The notes under the pieces were generated by a model that was given only the letters and a program-made list of their open reading frames with translations, was not told the DNA's origin and made no database searches. From contig NZ_CP114902.1 in the NCBI RefSeq assembly GCF_027497235.1, positions 1,067,501 through 1,131,500 on the forward strand: 64,000 bases of DNA, written 5' to 3'. The DNA comes from Micromonospora sp. WMMD1128. GTDB taxonomy: Bacteria > Actinomycetota > Actinomycetes > Mycobacteriales > Micromonosporaceae. Positions 9,426 to 17,721 of this stretch are shown in pieces (within the stretch, counting starts at the first letter, position 1; every line of letters begins with the position of its first letter). Made by a program: the position numbers and the translations under genes.

Positions 9426-9865
9426 ACCTCGCGCGGCGGCTCGGTCCGGCTGCTGATCACGATCCGGTTCCACACGTTGATTGTGGCGATCGCGATGACC
9501 AGGTCGGCCAGCTCCCGCTCCGACCAGACCTTCGCGCCGGCGTCCCACACCTCGTCCGGCACGCCGTGCTCACCGAGCCGGGTGACCGCGTCGGTCAGGG
9601 CCAGCGCGGTCCGCTCCCGCTCGTCGAAGAACGACGGGGCCTCCCGCCAGGCGGACAGGACGAAGAGCCGCCGGTCGTCCTCCCCGTTGGCAAGCGCCGC
9701 CCGGGTGTGCATGTCCACGCAGAACGCGCAGCCGTTGAGCATCGACGCCCGCACCTTCACCAGCTCCAGCACGGTGTGGTCCAGGTTGCCCCGGATGTAC
9801 GTCTCCAGCCCGCGCACCGCCGCGTACGCCTCCGGCGCCACCGCCGCCACGTTGATCCGGCTCAC
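9422..9865 (-). CDS. AhpD-like carboxymuconolactone decarboxylase family protein
   Basis: Predicted 147 aa. It has the alkylhydroperoxidase AhpD-core motif NGCAFCVDMH with redox cysteines C46 and C49 and H53, a CxxC pair that points to thiol-peroxidase-like chemistry. GTG 9865 follows GGGAGG with good spacing. It is the first gene of a two-gene unit with the ECF41 sigma factor; such COE (decarboxylase, oxidoreductase or epimerase) genes are the known targets of ECF41 sigma factors. The substrate is unknown. Confidence 0.92.
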   Translation of the reverse strand: MSRINVAAVAPEAYAAVRGLETYIRGNLDHTVLELVKVRASMLNGCAFCVDMHTRAALANGEDDRRLFVLSAWREAPSFFDERERTALALTDAVTRLGEHGVPDEVWDAGAKVWSERELADLVIAIATINVWNRIVISSRTEPPREV

Positions 9866-9899
9866 TGTTGCCTCCCTCGTGTCGTCCGTACGTGGGCAC

Positions 9900-9927
9900 G
9901 ACGGACTCCGGCCCGGCCGGCGTGACG
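9900..9927 (-). promoter_or_regulatory. Candidate ECF41-dependent promoter
   Basis: On the minus strand CGTCACG (9927-9921) is followed after 17 nt by CGTC (9903-9900), about 35 nt before the GTG of the AhpD-like gene. The published ECF41 consensus is TGTCACA-N16-CGTC, so the -35 has two mismatches. Autoregulation of the operon is inferred. Confidence 0.4.
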
Positions 9928-10060
9928 ACCCGGCGGTGTGACGGTCGTCATGGCGAGGTCTGGACAGCCGTCGTTGAGGCGCCGGCCACCTCGGTCGGCG
10001 TCTCCGGTCATGTCCGGCCGGTAGACCGGGCTGGCGAGATCGTCGAACCGGGGAGGACCC

Positions 10061-11620
10061 ATGACGCACATCGACCGACGTACGCTGCTCGGCGCCGGCC
10101 TGGTCGCCGGCGCGGGAGCCGCCGGCGGCGCGCTTCTCGGCGCGCCCGGCGCGTTCGCCGCCCCCGGATGGCGGCGCAGCGGCCGGCCGCTGCTCACCCA
10201 CGGCGTGCAGAGCGGCGACGTGACAGCCGACTCGGCGCTGGTCTGGACCCGGGCGGACCGGCCCGGCCGGATGCTGGTCGAGGTGGGTCGCCGGCCCGAC
10301 CTGCGCGCCGCGCGGCTGGTGCGCGGCCCGGTGGTCGACCCGACCGGTGACTTCACCGGCAGGGTCCGGCTGCGTGGCCTGCCGTCCGGCGAGCGGCTGC
10401 ACTACCGGGTACGGGTGGAGAGCCTCGACCGGCACGGGGTGGACAGCGCGCCGCTGACCGGTTCGTTCACCACCGCGCCGGTTCGGCACCAGCGGCGGGA
10501 CGTGCGGTTCGTCTGGACCGGCGACATCGTCGGGCAGGGCTGGGGGATCAGCCCGGACTTCGACGGCCTGGCCATCTTCCGGGCCATGCGCGAGCGCCGC
10601 CCGGACTTCTTCCTGTGCAGCGGCGACACCGTGTACGCGGACGGCCCGCTGACCGAGCGGGTCACGCTGCCCGACGGCCGGACCTGGCGCAACCTGGTGA
10701 CCGCGGAAAAGAGCAAGGTCGCCGAGACGCTTGCCGAGTACCGGGGGCAGTTCGCGTACAACCTGCTCGACGAGCACCTGCGGGCCTTCGCCGCGCGGGT
10801 GCCGCAGGTCAACCAGTGGGACGACCACGAGGTGCTGAACAACTGGTACCCGGGGGAGATCCTGGTCGACGACCGCTACACCGAGAAGCGGGTGGACGTG
10901 TTGGCGGCCCGGGCCCGGCAGGCGTTCCACGAGTGGCTGCCGGTGCCGGACGGCGGACCGCTGTACCGCCGGCTGTCGTACGGGCCGCTGCTCGACGTCT
11001 TCGTGCTCGACATGCGGACCTACAAGGACCCGAACGACGGCAACACGTACGCCGACCCGGCGCGCGGCCTGCTCGGCCGGGCGCAGCGGGATTGGCTGGT
11101 CCGGGAGCTGAAGGCGTCCCGGGCCACCTGGAAGGTGATCGCCAACGACCTGCCGATCGGCGTGGTGGTGCCGGACGGCCCGGGCGCCCAGGAGGGCGTG
11201 GCGCAGGGCGACTCGGGCGTGCCGGCCGGCCGCGAGCTGGAGTTCGCCGAGGTGCTGCGCTCGGCGCACCGGGCCGGCGTGACAGGCCTGGTCTTCCTCA
11301 CCGCCGACGTGCACTACACGGCCGCCCACCACTACGACCCGGCGCGCGCCGCGGTGGGGGACTTCAGCCCGTTCTGGGAGTTCGTCTCCGGCCCGGCGCA
11401 CGCCGGCGCGTTCGGGCCGAACGCGCTCGACGGCACGTTCGGCCCGCGGGCCGTCTTCGTGCACGCGCCGCCGGTCGCGAACACCTCCCCGGCCGAGGGC
11501 TTCCAGCACTTCGGCGAGGTGGAGATCGACGCCGAGACGGCGGCTCTCACGGTGCACCTCCGCGACCGCACCGGCGCGTCCCTCTGGACCACCACGCTCC
11601 CGGCGCCCACCCGCCGCTGA
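10061..11620 (+). CDS. phoD: PhoD-type alkaline phosphatase/phosphodiesterase, Tat-exported
   Basis: Predicted 519 aa. A twin-arginine signal (D-R6-R7-TLLG plus a hydrophobic stretch ending in AFA) predicts folded export. An N-terminal beta-sandwich (PhoD_N, about residues 45-150) has HGVQSGDVTADSALVWTR. The metallophosphatase domain has WTGDIVGQG, the metal-site motif CSGDTVYADGP, QWDDHEVLNNW, DMRTYKDPND and the C-terminal LTADVHYTAAHHYD. These enzymes release phosphate from phosphodiesters using Fe and Ca. The ATG at 10061 is preceded by GGGGAGGACC. No PHO box was recognised. A GGGGCCCC element follows the stop directly. Confidence 0.93.
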   Translation: MTHIDRRTLLGAGLVAGAGAAGGALLGAPGAFAAPGWRRSGRPLLTHGVQSGDVTADSALVWTRADRPGRMLVEVGRRPDLRAARLVRGPVVDPTGDFTGRVRLRGLPSGERLHYRVRVESLDRHGVDSAPLTGSFTTAPVRHQRRDVRFVWTGDIVGQGWGISPDFDGLAIFRAMRERRPDFFLCSGDTVYADGPLTERVTLPDGRTWRNLVTAEKSKVAETLAEYRGQFAYNLLDEHLRAFAARVPQVNQWDDHEVLNNWYPGEILVDDRYTEKRVDVLAARARQAFHEWLPVPDGGPLYRRLSYGPLLDVFVLDMRTYKDPNDGNTYADPARGLLGRAQRDWLVRELKASRATWKVIANDLPIGVVVPDGPGAQEGVAQGDSGVPAGRELEFAEVLRSAHRAGVTGLVFLTADVHYTAAHHYDPARAAVGDFSPFWEFVSGPAHAGAFGPNALDGTFGPRAVFVHAPPVANTSPAEGFQHFGEVEIDAETAALTVHLRDRTGASLWTTTLPAPTRR

Positions 11621-11623
11621 GGT

Positions 11624-11677
11624 GTTAAGCGGGGCCCCTTCCTCTACCGAATGCGTTAAGAAGGGGCCCCTCCTTAC
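11624..11677. repeat. GGGGCCCC palindromic element, copy 2
   Basis: A 54-nt copy starting 4 nt after the phoD stop: GTTAAGC-GGGGCCCC, then CTCTACCG, then CGTTAAG-AAGGGGCCCC-TCCTTAC. It lies just before the ileS T-box leader, so it may shield the leader from read-through. Confidence 0.8.
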
Positions 11678-11689
11678 TCGGAGGCGGAG

Positions 11690-11952
11690 CGGGTGAGGGA
11701 GCGGGTAGGCTTGGGCGCACAGGCGACGACCCGGCCATCACCGGCGAGCCTCCGGAAGAACAGCCGGGCAACCGGCCCAGTAGAACCGGACGGGACGGCC
11801 CGTCACAGCCGACCAATGAGCGGGCGGTCGCACCTTGACCGCCAAGCGGGGTGGTACCGCGGGCCAGCCCGGGGGCGTCGCACGGCGTACCCGGAGAGGT
11901 TCGTCCTCGCAGACCCACCGACGAGTGAGCTGCGCGAGGAGAGCGACCCCCG
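11690..11952 (+). promoter_or_regulatory. T-box leader of ileS (isoleucine, translational type)
   Basis: The conserved T-box AAGCGGGGTGGTACCGCGG is at 11844-11862, directly after a perfect 7-bp Stem III hairpin (11823-11829 with 11837-11843). A candidate isoleucine specifier codon ATC, followed by A, is at 11737-11739 within a short Stem I. The bulge UGGU would pair with ACCA of tRNA-Ile. Downstream, TCCTCGC (11904-11910) is exactly complementary to GCGAGGA (11934-11940), which contains the Shine-Dalgarno GAGGAG. Uncharged tRNA should therefore free the ribosome binding site. There is no intrinsic terminator, matching the known translational ileS T-boxes of actinobacteria. Confidence 0.92.
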
Positions 11953-14900
11953 ATGGCCTATCCGTTGCACGACCCGAGCGGCGCCGGCGTCCCGGCGAGC
12001 CCGGACCTCCCCGCGGTCGAGCGCCGGGTGCTGGAGCACTGGACCGCCGACAAGACCTTCGAGGCCAGCGTCGAGGCCCGTCCGGCCGGCGACGACGGCA
12101 AGAACGAGTACGTCTTCTACGACGGCCCGCCGTTCGCCAACGGCCTGCCGCACTACGGCCACCTCTTCACCGGGTACGTGAAGGACGTGGTGCCGCGCTA
12201 CCAGACCATGCGCGGGCGGCACGTGGAGCGCCGGTTCGGCTGGGACTGCCACGGCCTGCCGGCGGAGGTGGTGGCCGAGAAGCAGCTCGGCATCACCACC
12301 AAGGCGGAGATCCTCGACCTCGGCGTGGCCCGGTTCAACGACGCCTGCCGGGCCAGCGTGCTGGAGTTCACCCAGGACTGGGAGCGGTACGTCACCCGGC
12401 AGGCCCGCTGGGTCGACTTCGACAACGACTACAAGACGCTCGACCTGGACTACATGGAAAGCGTCATGTGGGCCTTCAAGACCCTGCACGACAAGGGTCT
12501 GGTCTACGAGGGCTTCCGGGTGCTGGCGTACTGCTGGCGGTGCGAGACCCCGCTGTCGAACACCGAGACCCGGATGGACGACGTCTACCGGGACCGGCAC
12601 GACCCGACGCTGACCGTGTGGTTCGAGCTGACCCCCGACGAGACCGCGCCGGAGCTCGTCCGGGGCCCGGTGAAGCTGGGCGTCTGGACCACCACGCCGT
12701 GGACGCTGCCGTCGAACCTGGCGCTCGCTGTCGGCCCCGACATCCGGTACGCGGTGCTGGAGCGCGACGGGCAGCGCCACCTGGTCGGGGAGTCCCGCCT
12801 CGGCGCGTACGCCAAGGAGCTGGAGGGGTACGAGCAGGTCGGCTGGGTGACCGGCAAGGCCCTCGTCGGGCGCCGCTACACGCCGCTCTACGACTTCCTG
12901 GTCGAACCGGCCGGGCCGAACGCCTACCAGGTGCTCGGCGCGGAGTTCGTCACCACCGAGGACGGCACCGGGATCGTGCACCTGGCGCCCGCGTTCGGCG
13001 AGGACGACCAGAACACCTGCAACGCGGCCGGCATCCCGACCGTGGTCACGGTGGACGACCACACCCGGTTCACCGCGCTCGTCCCGCCGTACCAGGGCGA
13101 GCAGGTCTTCGACGTGAACAAGCCGGTGATCCGGGAGCTGAAGGAGCGGGGGGTGGTGCTGCGGCAGGACGTCTACACCCACTCGTACCCGCACTGCTGG
13201 CGCTGCGACACCCCGCTCGTCTACAAGGCGGTGTCGTCGTGGTTCGTCGCGGTGACGCGGTTCCGGGACCGGATGGTCGAGCTGAACCAGCAGATCAACT
13301 GGACGCCGGGGCACATCAAGGACGGCTCGTTCGGCAAGTGGCTGGCCAACGCCCGGGACTGGTCGATCAGCCGGAACCGGTTCTGGGGCTCGCCGATCCC
13401 GGTGTGGCGCTCGGACGACCCGAACCACCCGCGCGTCGACGTGTACGGCTCGCTCGACGAGATCGAGCGGGACTTCGGCGTACGCCTGACCGACCTGCAC
13501 CGGCCGGCGGTGGACGACCTGGTCCGCCCCAACCCGGACGACCCGACGGGCCAGGCGATGATGCGCCGGGTGCCGGAGGTGCTGGACTGCTGGTTCGAGT
13601 CCGGCTCGATGCCGTTCGCCCAGGTGCACTACCCGTTCGAGAACCGCGACTGGTTCGAGCACCACTACCCGGGTGACTTCATCGTCGAGTACATCGGGCA
13701 GACCCGCGGCTGGTTCTACACCATGCACGTGCTGGCCACCGCGCTGTTCGACCGGCCGGCGTTCCGCAACTGCCTCAGCCACGGCATCCTGCTCGGCTCG
13801 GACGGGCGCAAGATGTCCAAGAGCCTGAAGAACTATCCGGACGTCTACCACGTGTTCGACTCCTACGGGTCGGACGCGATGCGGTGGATGCTGATGTCGT
13901 CGCCGGTGTTGCGCGGCGGGGACATGGCGGTCACCGAGACGCTGATCCGGGACGCGGTGCGCCAGGTGCTGCTGCCGCTGTGGAACGTCTGGTACTTCTT
14001 CTCGCTGTACGCCAACGCGGACGGCTACCAGGCCCGTCGGCGAACCGACTCGACGAACGTGCTCGACCGGTACGTGCTGGCCAAGACGAACGAGCTGGTG
14101 GCGACCGTCGGCGCGCAGATGGACGCGTACGACATCTCCGGCGCGTGCGCGACCGTCCGGTCCTACCTGGACGCGCTGACCAACTGGTACGTGCGTCGCT
14201 CGCGGGACCGGTTCTGGGCCGGCGACGCGGACGCGTTCGACACGCTCTGGACCGTGCTGGAGACGCTCTGCCGGGTGGTGGCGCCGCTGGCGCCGCTGAC
14301 CGTCGAGGAGATCTGGCGCGGCCTGACCGGCGAGCGGTCGGTGCACCTGACCGACTGGCCGTCGGCCGACGAGTTCCCGGCCGACCACGAGCTGGTCTCC
14401 GCGATGGACAACGTCCGGGCGGTCGCCTCGGCCGCGCTGTCGCTGCGCAAGGCGAAGGGCCTGCGGGTCCGGCTGCCGCTGGCGACGCTGACCGTGGCGT
14501 CGCCGGTCGCCGACCAGCTCCGGCCCTTCGCCGACCTGGTCGCCGACGAGGTCAACGTGAAGGAGGTCGTGCTCACCGGCGAGGTGGCGGCGTACTGCCA
14601 GCAGGTGCTGACCGTGGTGCCGCGGGCGCTCGGCCCGCGCGTCGGCAAGAAGGTCCAGCAGGTGATCAAGGCGGTCAAGGCGGGGGAGTGGGAGCTGCGC
14701 GACGGCGCCCCGGTCGCCGCCGGGGTCACCCTGGCCGAGGGCGAGTACGAGCTGCGCCTGGTCGCCGCCGACGCGGAGCACTCCGCGCCGCTGCCCGGTG
14801 GTGAGGGCGTGGTGGTGCTGGACACCGAGGTCACGCCGGAACTGGCCGCCGAAGGGCTGGCCCGGGACGTGGTCCGGGTGGTCCAGCAGGCCCGCCGCGA

Positions 14901-15108
14901 CGCCGACCTGGACATCTCCGACCGGATCACGGCGACGGTCTCCGCGTCCGAGGAGGTGCGCGCGGCGGTGGCCGCGTTCCGCGACTTCGTGGCGCGGGAG
15001 GTGCTGGCCGAGAGCGTCGACGTCGCTTCCGGCTCCGCCGACCTCGACGGCTTCGCTGGCGAGGTCGGCGACGGCGAGCGGGTGGTGGTCACCGTCCGCC
15101 GGGTGTAA
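11953..15108 (+). CDS. ileS: Isoleucine--tRNA ligase
   Basis: Charges tRNA-Ile (class I synthetase); 1051 aa. H67-Y-G-H70 follows [11 protein letters not shown]; the editing domain contains [14 protein letters not shown] and [16 protein letters not shown]620-M-S-K-S624 follows; the C-terminus has the anticodon-binding and extended domains. Length and motifs such as [13 protein letters not shown] fit the eukaryote-like class of bacterial IleS, which is typical of actinobacteria and often less sensitive to mupirocin; that last point is family knowledge, not seen here. The ATG at 11953 follows GAGGAG by 11 nt. The TAA stop lies in a GGGGCCCC element. Confidence 0.97.
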   Translation: MAYPLHDPSGAGVPASPDLPAVERRVLEHWTADKTFEASVEARPAGDDGKNEYVFYDGPPFANGLPHYGHLFTGYVKDVVPRYQTMRGRHVERRFGWDCHGLPAEVVAEKQLGITTKAEILDLGVARFNDACRASVLEFTQDWERYVTRQARWVDFDNDYKTLDLDYMESVMWAFKTLHDKGLVYEGFRVLAYCWRCETPLSNTETRMDDVYRDRHDPTLTVWFELTPDETAPELVRGPVKLGVWTTTPWTLPSNLALAVGPDIRYAVLERDGQRHLVGESRLGAYAKELEGYEQVGWVTGKALVGRRYTPLYDFLVEPAGPNAYQVLGAEFVTTEDGTGIVHLAPAFGEDDQNTCNAAGIPTVVTVDDHTRFTALVPPYQGEQVFDVNKPVIRELKERGVVLRQDVYTHSYPHCWRCDTPLVYKAVSSWFVAVTRFRDRMVELNQQINWTPGHIKDGSFGKWLANARDWSISRNRFWGSPIPVWRSDDPNHPRVDVYGSLDEIERDFGVRLTDLHRPAVDDLVRPNPDDPTGQAMMRRVPEVLDCWFESGSMPFAQVHYPFENRDWFEHHYPGDFIVEYIGQTRGWFYTMHVLATALFDRPAFRNCLSHGILLGSDGRKMSKSLKNYPDVYHVFDSYGSDAMRWMLMSSPVLRGGDMAVTETLIRDAVRQVLLPLWNVWYFFSLYANADGYQARRRTDSTNVLDRYVLAKTNELVATVGAQMDAYDISGACATVRSYLDALTNWYVRRSRDRFWAGDADAFDTLWTVLETLCRVVAPLAPLTVEEIWRGLTGERSVHLTDWPSADEFPADHELVSAMDNVRAVASAALSLRKAKGLRVRLPLATLTVASPVADQLRPFADLVADEVNVKEVVLTGEVAAYCQQVLTVVPRALGPRVGKKVQQVIKAVKAGEWELRDGAPVAAGVTLAEGEYELRLVAADAEHSAPLPGGEGVVVLDTEVTPELAAEGLARDVVRVVQQARRDADLDISDRITATVSASEEVRAAVAAFRDFVAREVLAESVDVASGSADLDGFAGEVGDGERVVVTVRRV

Positions 15109-15158
15109 GGAGGGGCCCCTGCTTAACGCTTTCGGTATAGGAGGGGCCCCCGCTTAAC
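15105..15158. repeat. GGGGCCCC palindromic element, copy 3 (inverted orientation)
   Basis: A 54-nt copy in reverse orientation to copies 1 and 2: GTAAGGA-GGGGCCCC-...-CGGTATAGG-A-GGGGCCCC-CGCTTAAC. Its first bases supply the TAA stop codon of ileS (15106-15108). Confidence 0.8.
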
Positions 15159-15261
15159 CGGGCGCACCGAGCGGGTGGACTGCGGGCCACCCGCTCGGCC
15201 GAGGGTGACGGCGTCGGCTACCGTGACAGCGCCTGTTTCGCGTACGACCGCCGGAGGACCC

Positions 15262-15942
15262 GTGCCCCTGCTCTACACCATCGGCAAGCTCACCGTGGCG
15301 CCCGCGCTCCGGTTGGCCTTCCGGCCGCACGCGGAGGGGTTGGAGCACATCCCGGCGACCGGCGGCGCGATCTTCGCGGGCAACCACCTCTCCGTCGCCG
15401 ACGAACTGCTGCTCGGCACCGTGGTGCCCCGGCACCTGGCGTTCTGGGCCAAGTCGGAATACTTCAGCGGCACCGGGCTCAAGGGCGGCTTCTCCAAGTT
15501 CGTCCTCACCGGGCTGGGCGCGATCCCGGTCGAGCGGGGCGGCGGGCGGGCGGCGCTCTCCGCGTTCGACGCCGCGATCCCGGTGCTCCAGGCCGGTGAC
15601 CTGGTCGCCGTCTACCCGGAGGGCACCCGCTCCCCGGACGGCCGGCTCTACCGCGGTCGCACCGGCGCGACCCGGCTGGCGGTGGCCGCCGGGGTGCCGA
15701 TCATCCCGGTCGGCGTGACCGGCACCGACAAGGCCCAGCCGATCGGGACCCGGGTGCCCCGCCCCGGCCGCGCCAAGATCACCATCAAGTTCGGCAAGCC
15801 GATCGACTTCACCGGCCGACCCGACGACCGCGCGTCGCTGCGGACCATGACCGACGAGCTGATGGCCGAGATCCAGAAGCTCACCGGCCAGGAGTACGTG
15901 CCGCGCTACGCACCGAAGCGCAGCGAGCAGCCGCCGGCCTGA
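15262..15942 (+). CDS. 1-acyl-sn-glycerol-3-phosphate acyltransferase (PlsC family)
   Basis: Transfers an acyl chain to lysophosphatidic acid or a similar acceptor at the membrane during phospholipid synthesis. At 226 aa, it has the catalytic HX4D motif (H42, D47 in NHLSVADE), a GAIPVERGG block, and the phosphate-binding YPEGTRSPDG (E120-R123). GTG 15262 follows GGAGGA; a longer reading from 15175 adds residues with no family similarity and includes part of the leader. The stop and that of the convergent gene at 15952 share a short 7-bp hairpin (15938-15956). The exact acceptor is not known. Confidence 0.9.
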   Translation: MPLLYTIGKLTVAPALRLAFRPHAEGLEHIPATGGAIFAGNHLSVADELLLGTVVPRHLAFWAKSEYFSGTGLKGGFSKFVLTGLGAIPVERGGGRAALSAFDAAIPVLQAGDLVAVYPEGTRSPDGRLYRGRTGATRLAVAAGVPIIPVGVTGTDKAQPIGTRVPRPGRAKITIKFGKPIDFTGRPDDRASLRTMTDELMAEIQKLTGQEYVPRYAPKRSEQPPA

Positions 15943-15951
15943 CCCGCCCGG

Positions 15952-17514
15952 TCAGGACTGCTTCGGGACCACCACCTGCTGGCGCAGGTCGTTCAGCAGC
16001 CGGCCGCTGTCATCCACGGACAGCCGGGTGAACACACCTGTGGTCAGGCTGCCGTGGTCCACCGAGGTGCACACCACCACCGTGTCCCCGTCCGCCCGGC
16101 CGACCGCGCAGCGCTCGTAACGGCCCCGGACACCGGTGTCCACGGTCACCGAGGGTTGCAGCTCGTAGTCGCCGGCCAGGCGCTTCAGCTCGGCCTCGGC
16201 GTCGGACTCCGGGCTGAACCGCAGGCCGGTGCTGCCGAAGAGGGTCACCCGCTTGCCGTCGTTCGTGGCGTAGATGCCGGCGAACGTGTCCTCGGCGAGC
16301 AGGTGCGCCTGGCGTACCTGGCCCTTCAGCTTCTCGGCGTCGGCCTGGCTGCGTTCGTCCTGACGCAGCCGCATCGAGTCGAGCTGGTCGGGGAGGCTGG
16401 CGCTGGCCGGATACTGGCTGGACAGCGGCTGGACCCACCAGAGCGGGACGCCGCAGCAGCACGCCACGGTGAGCAGCAGCACCCAGGGCCAGCGGCGTCG
16501 TCGGCGTACCGGCACCGGCACGTACCCCTTGGGGGCCTGCCACCCGGGCGGCGGCGCGGCCGGCGGCGCGGTCTTCCCCCGGCGCTGCTTCGGCGGCCGG
16601 GCCGGCTGGGGCGGCCGGGACGGGACGACCGGGCCCGGCGGCGGGGTGTGCGCCGGCGGTGACACCGGCCGGGCGGCCGGCAGACCCGGGTACGGCGGGT
16701 GGCGCGCGGGCGGTGCTGCCGGCGGACCCGGGTACGGCGGGGTGTGCGCGGGCGGCGACACCGGGTGGGCCGGATGCGGCGCCGGTGGGGCCGGCACCGG
16801 CCAGGGCATGGTGTACGGCGTCGTCGCCGGCAGCTCCGGCAGCTCGGCGGAGGGAAGGTTCCACCCGGTGGTGTCCACCCCGGCCCACGGGTCGACCGGG
16901 GTGGCGTGCTCGGGCGAGTCGATCGGCGGCACCGGCGTGGGCTCGGCGGACTCGCCCCAGCCGCGGCGGCGTGCCGGCGGGGGCGGGACCGGGGCGGAGC
17001 CGCTCCACCTGGGTACCTGCGGTTCCACGCGGGTGGGCGATGGGCCGTCCTCGACCCGGGTGGGCGGTGGCGCGTCCTCGACGCGGGTGGGGTCGACGAC
17101 GGGCGGAGCCGGTGCGACGGGGGCGGGCACGCTCGCGGAGCCACGGGCACGACCCGCCCGGCCGGCCGGCTCGGTTCCGGGGCCGTCGGTCGTCGCAGCG
17201 CCGGTCGTCGCCGCAGCCGTCTCCGCCGTCGCTGGCTGCCCGGGCTCGTCGGCGTCCTTCGTCGCGGTCGGCGCGCCCTCCGTCGTCGGCGGCGCGTCGG
17301 GTGCCGACGGCGCGGCGGTCGCTGGCGGCGCGTCCGTCGTCGACGGCCCGTCGGCTGCCGGCGGCGCGTCGGTCGCTGGCAGCGCGTCGGGTGCCGACGG
17401 CGCGGTGGCGTCCTCGGCGTCGGCCGGTGTCGGTACGGCGGTCGGCGGCTCGGTGACGGTCGGCTCCTCAGCCCCGTCGGCCGGCCGGCCCGCCCCCGGC
17501 TGCGGCTGCGGCAT
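15952..17514 (-). CDS. Proline-rich membrane protein of unknown function with conserved extracytoplasmic domain
   Basis: Predicted 520 aa. Residues 1-345 are disordered: first Ala/Thr/Asp/Pro-rich near-repeats (PSAPDAPP, ATDAPPA), then VEDxPxPTRVE repeats, then tyrosine- and proline-rich PPYPGPPAA repeats and a basic stretch (PVRRRRR). One hydrophobic helix (WVLLLTVACCCGVPLWW) follows. The last about 165 residues match the outer domain of the 226-aa protein at 1325: LFGSTGL...SPES, CAVG...VVVCTSVDHGSLTTG and a terminal helix. The ATG at 17514 follows AGGAG. This gene and the TIGR03960 gene are divergent. Proline-rich cytoplasmic tails of this kind often serve as docking regions; no partner is known. 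Confidence 0.85.
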   Translation of the reverse strand: MPQPQPGAGRPADGAEEPTVTEPPTAVPTPADAEDATAPSAPDALPATDAPPAADGPSTTDAPPATAAPSAPDAPPTTEGAPTATKDADEPGQPATAETAAATTGAATTDGPGTEPAGRAGRARGSASVPAPVAPAPPVVDPTRVEDAPPPTRVEDGPSPTRVEPQVPRWSGSAPVPPPPARRRGWGESAEPTPVPPIDSPEHATPVDPWAGVDTTGWNLPSAELPELPATTPYTMPWPVPAPPAPHPAHPVSPPAHTPPYPGPPAAPPARHPPYPGLPAARPVSPPAHTPPPGPVVPSRPPQPARPPKQRRGKTAPPAAPPPGWQAPKGYVPVPVRRRRRWPWVLLLTVACCCGVPLWWVQPLSSQYPASASLPDQLDSMRLRQDERSQADAEKLKGQVRQAHLLAEDTFAGIYATNDGKRVTLFGSTGLRFSPESDAEAELKRLAGDYELQPSVTVDTGVRGRYERCAVGRADGDTVVVCTSVDHGSLTTGVFTRLSVDDSGRLLNDLRQQVVVPKQS

Positions 17515-17707
17515 CGCGGCAATCTCCTCTCGCGCCCGTTGCGAGGTTAGTACCGCCCCGCCACCCAGCACGAATTCCGCCCCGCCCCGGCCTCCTGCTC
17601 GGGCGATCAGGAGTTCGGAGCGTCGGACAGCGCGCAACTCCGTGATCAACGCGGCGGACGCGGTCGCGGCCGTGGGCGTGGGCGGGGTGGAGGGCGGGGG
17701 CACCGCG

Positions 17708-17713
17708 TACGCT
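17708..17713 (+). promoter_or_regulatory. -10 element of the TIGR03960 gene, leaderless type
   Basis: TACGCT ends 8 nt before the ATG at 17722. No ribosome binding site is visible, which supports transcription starting at or near the start codon. A TTG at 17713 in the same frame is a less likely start. Confidence 0.45.
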
Positions 17714-17721
17714 TGGGCATC

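Noticed and set aside
11803..14781. Reverse-strand frame of almost 1000 codons over ileS
   Set aside because: Antisense shadow of a synthetase with intact HIGH and KMSKS motifs; no plausible start.
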